A DNA stretch of 15,832 nucleotides. It comes from an uncultured Bacilli bacterium (GTDB lineage: Bacteria > Bacillota_I > Bacilli_A > RF39 > UBA660). Under the pieces are notes generated by a model, which saw only the letters and a program-made list of their open reading frames with translations, did not search any database and had not been told where the DNA came from. The position numbers and the translations under genes are program-made. Location of the stretch: assembly GCA_944363865.1 (NCBI GenBank), contig CALVVN010000017.1, forward strand, positions 1 through 15,832, in the 5' to 3' direction. Below, in pieces: positions 15,162 to 15,832 of the stretch; position 1 is the first letter of the stretch; each line of letters begins with the position of its first letter.

Positions 15162-15229
15162 TGTCAAATGACAGCATGACAGCACATTTTGGGTTGGTAC
15201 CTCATAATTTTTCCTGTCACTCCTGTCAT
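15162..15229. repeat. Cluster of five TGACA-core repeats in inverted arrangement
   Basis: TGTCA (15162-15166), TGACAG (15169-15174), TGACAG (15177-15182), CTGTCA (15214-15219) and CTGTCA (15223-15228) make two direct pairs facing each other across about 31 bp. As RNA or single-stranded DNA the outer ATGACAG/CTGTCAT and inner TGACAG/CTGTCA arms can pair into a long hairpin with a small internal loop. The cluster begins exactly behind the XRE stop codon. Operator, replication or transfer site, or an unusual terminator are all open. Confidence 0.6.
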
Positions 15230-15750
15230 TATTTTTCTTTTGTAATAAATTCATATTTTCTTTGTAATTCTTTTAAAAACTTTTCTATTGCTACTGCTTT
15301 ATTTAAAACATCTTCATTTATGTTTTCTTGTTCTTTTAAATATTTATGTATAACTGAAAAATATTCTTCTATATCCATTCCTAAATGTCTTTTTTGTTCT
15401 ATAAAATGTTGCATATGTTCAAATTCAGTTTTATATTGTTCACGCATTTTATCATATTTCTCGTAGGATACAATAATGTTTTCTTCTCCATATTCTATAG
15501 TTACATCAGAATAACCCACTAATTTAGCAGTTTGTTCAAATGGTAAATCTAAATACTTTTCAAAACCTTTTAATGTTAATATAGCAGGTTTAACTCTTAT
15601 GCCTCGTTCTATATTATTTATTTCAGTATGACTAATATCACATAATTCTGCTAGTTTACGTGCTGAAAGACCTTTTTTTAGTCTTGCATCTTTAACTAAC
15701 ATAGCAATATCATTGTTTATTTCTAATTCATTATTTTTCTTCTTAAACAT
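15229..15750 (-). CDS. XRE-family helix-turn-helix transcriptional regulator
   Basis: A DNA-binding regulator of the Cro/C1 (XRE) type. The HTH domain spans about residues 12-65 of the 173-residue product: MLVKDARLKKGLSARKLAEL, then the recognition region CDISHTEINNIERG. The C-terminal half (about 85-170) is charged and helical with coiled-coil character, likely for dimerisation or ligand sensing. I start it at the ATG at 15750 because GGGAGA lies about six bases upstream; the ATG at 15756 would leave no spacing. A -10 TATACT (15775-15780) on the - strand precedes it. A perfect TTGACA (15822-15827) faces the other way, the divergent layout of a repressor controlling an early operon in phages and conjugative elements. 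Its target and inducer are not visible. Confidence 0.82.
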   Translation of the reverse strand: MFKKKNNELEINNDIAMLVKDARLKKGLSARKLAELCDISHTEINNIERGIRVKPAILTLKGFEKYLDLPFEQTAKLVGYSDVTIEYGEENIIVSYEKYDKMREQYKTEFEHMQHFIEQKRHLGMDIEEYFSVIHKYLKEQENINEDVLNKAVAIEKFLKELQRKYEFITKEK

Positions 15751-15774
15751 ATCCATTCTCCCAACGACATATTA

Positions 15775-15780
15775 AGTATA
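15775..15780 (-). promoter_or_regulatory. Candidate -10 for the XRE gene
   Basis: TATACT on the - strand, about 25 bases before the preferred ATG. The -35 is weak (TTTATT at 15798-15803, 17-nt spacer), as expected for a promoter under autoregulation. Confidence 0.4.
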
Positions 15781-15821
15781 ACACACTTTTTTAAAAAAAT
15801 AAAGTATTTTTTGGAAACTAG

Positions 15822-15827
15822 TTGACA
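15822..15827 (+). promoter_or_regulatory. Consensus -35 of a divergent promoter at the window edge
   Basis: TTGACA on the + strand matches the -35 consensus exactly. Its -10 would lie beyond the window. It would drive rightward genes divergent from the XRE regulator. Confidence 0.35.
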
Positions 15828-15832
15828 AAGTT

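Noticed and set aside
1..15832. CRISPR array
   Set aside because: No regularly spaced direct repeats of 24-40 bases were seen; the only repeat cluster (15162-15229) is short and inverted.
1..15832. tRNA or rRNA genes
   Set aside because: No cloverleaf with the conserved T-loop GTTCRANNC and no rRNA-like stretches were recognised in the intergenic gaps, which are all shorter than about 210 bases.

Overview
The window is very AT-rich and densely coded on both strands. Start codons are preceded by GGAGG- or GGTGGTG-type ribosome binding sites, and intrinsic terminators are short hairpins followed by T runs. TGA acts as a stop (gene ending at 6447) and every tryptophan I checked is TGG, so the standard bacterial code fits. 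A peptidoglycan hydrolase, a lipoprotein and an ER-type (SipW-like) signal peptidase point to a walled, Gram-positive, low-GC Bacillota. A gut-type member of the Bacilli/Erysipelotrichia-like lineages is my guess; nothing in the sequence proves it.

Region 1 (1-7598, + strand) is a cell-surface locus. It holds four small secreted or membrane-tethered proteins with an N-terminal hydrophobic segment and a TasA/camelysin-like C-terminal motif (106-687, 813-1412, 5893-6447, 6505-7149), and a SipW-type signal peptidase (1414-2037) that probably processes some of them. In the middle is a two-gene operon: a secreted glucosaminidase with two SH3 domains that ends in a dockerin (2126-4318), and a membrane-anchored protein with a cohesin domain (4334-5809). 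The simplest reading is a cohesin-dockerin pair that holds a wall hydrolase at the cell surface beside a fibre-forming or surface-protein system. A small PH-like-domain protein (7158-7598) closes the region at a bidirectional terminator.

Region 2 (7624-8815, - strand) encodes two overlapping PlsC-family acyltransferases for phospholipid synthesis. Divergent from them, region 3 (8907-10299, + strand) is the start of an ABC importer operon: an SsuA/NMT1-like lipoprotein and an ATPase. The ATPase stops just after its signature motif, without Walker B, and no permease follows.

Region 4 (about 10292-15832) looks like inserted or rearranged accessory DNA. It has an orphan small gene on the + strand, then on the - strand an XRE-type regulator (15229-15750), a phage-like zinc-peptidase-family protein (14106-15026) and an overlapping gene for an unrecognised protein of about 1110 residues (10787-14119). 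Behind the XRE gene is a cluster of TGACA-core repeats, and a perfect -35 hexamer pointing rightward lies at the window edge. No integrase is in the window, so the mobile-element reading is an inference. The best candidates for something new are the cohesin-dockerin hydrolase pair within the TasA/SipW-like locus, and the XRE/peptidase/1110-residue module with its repeat cluster.
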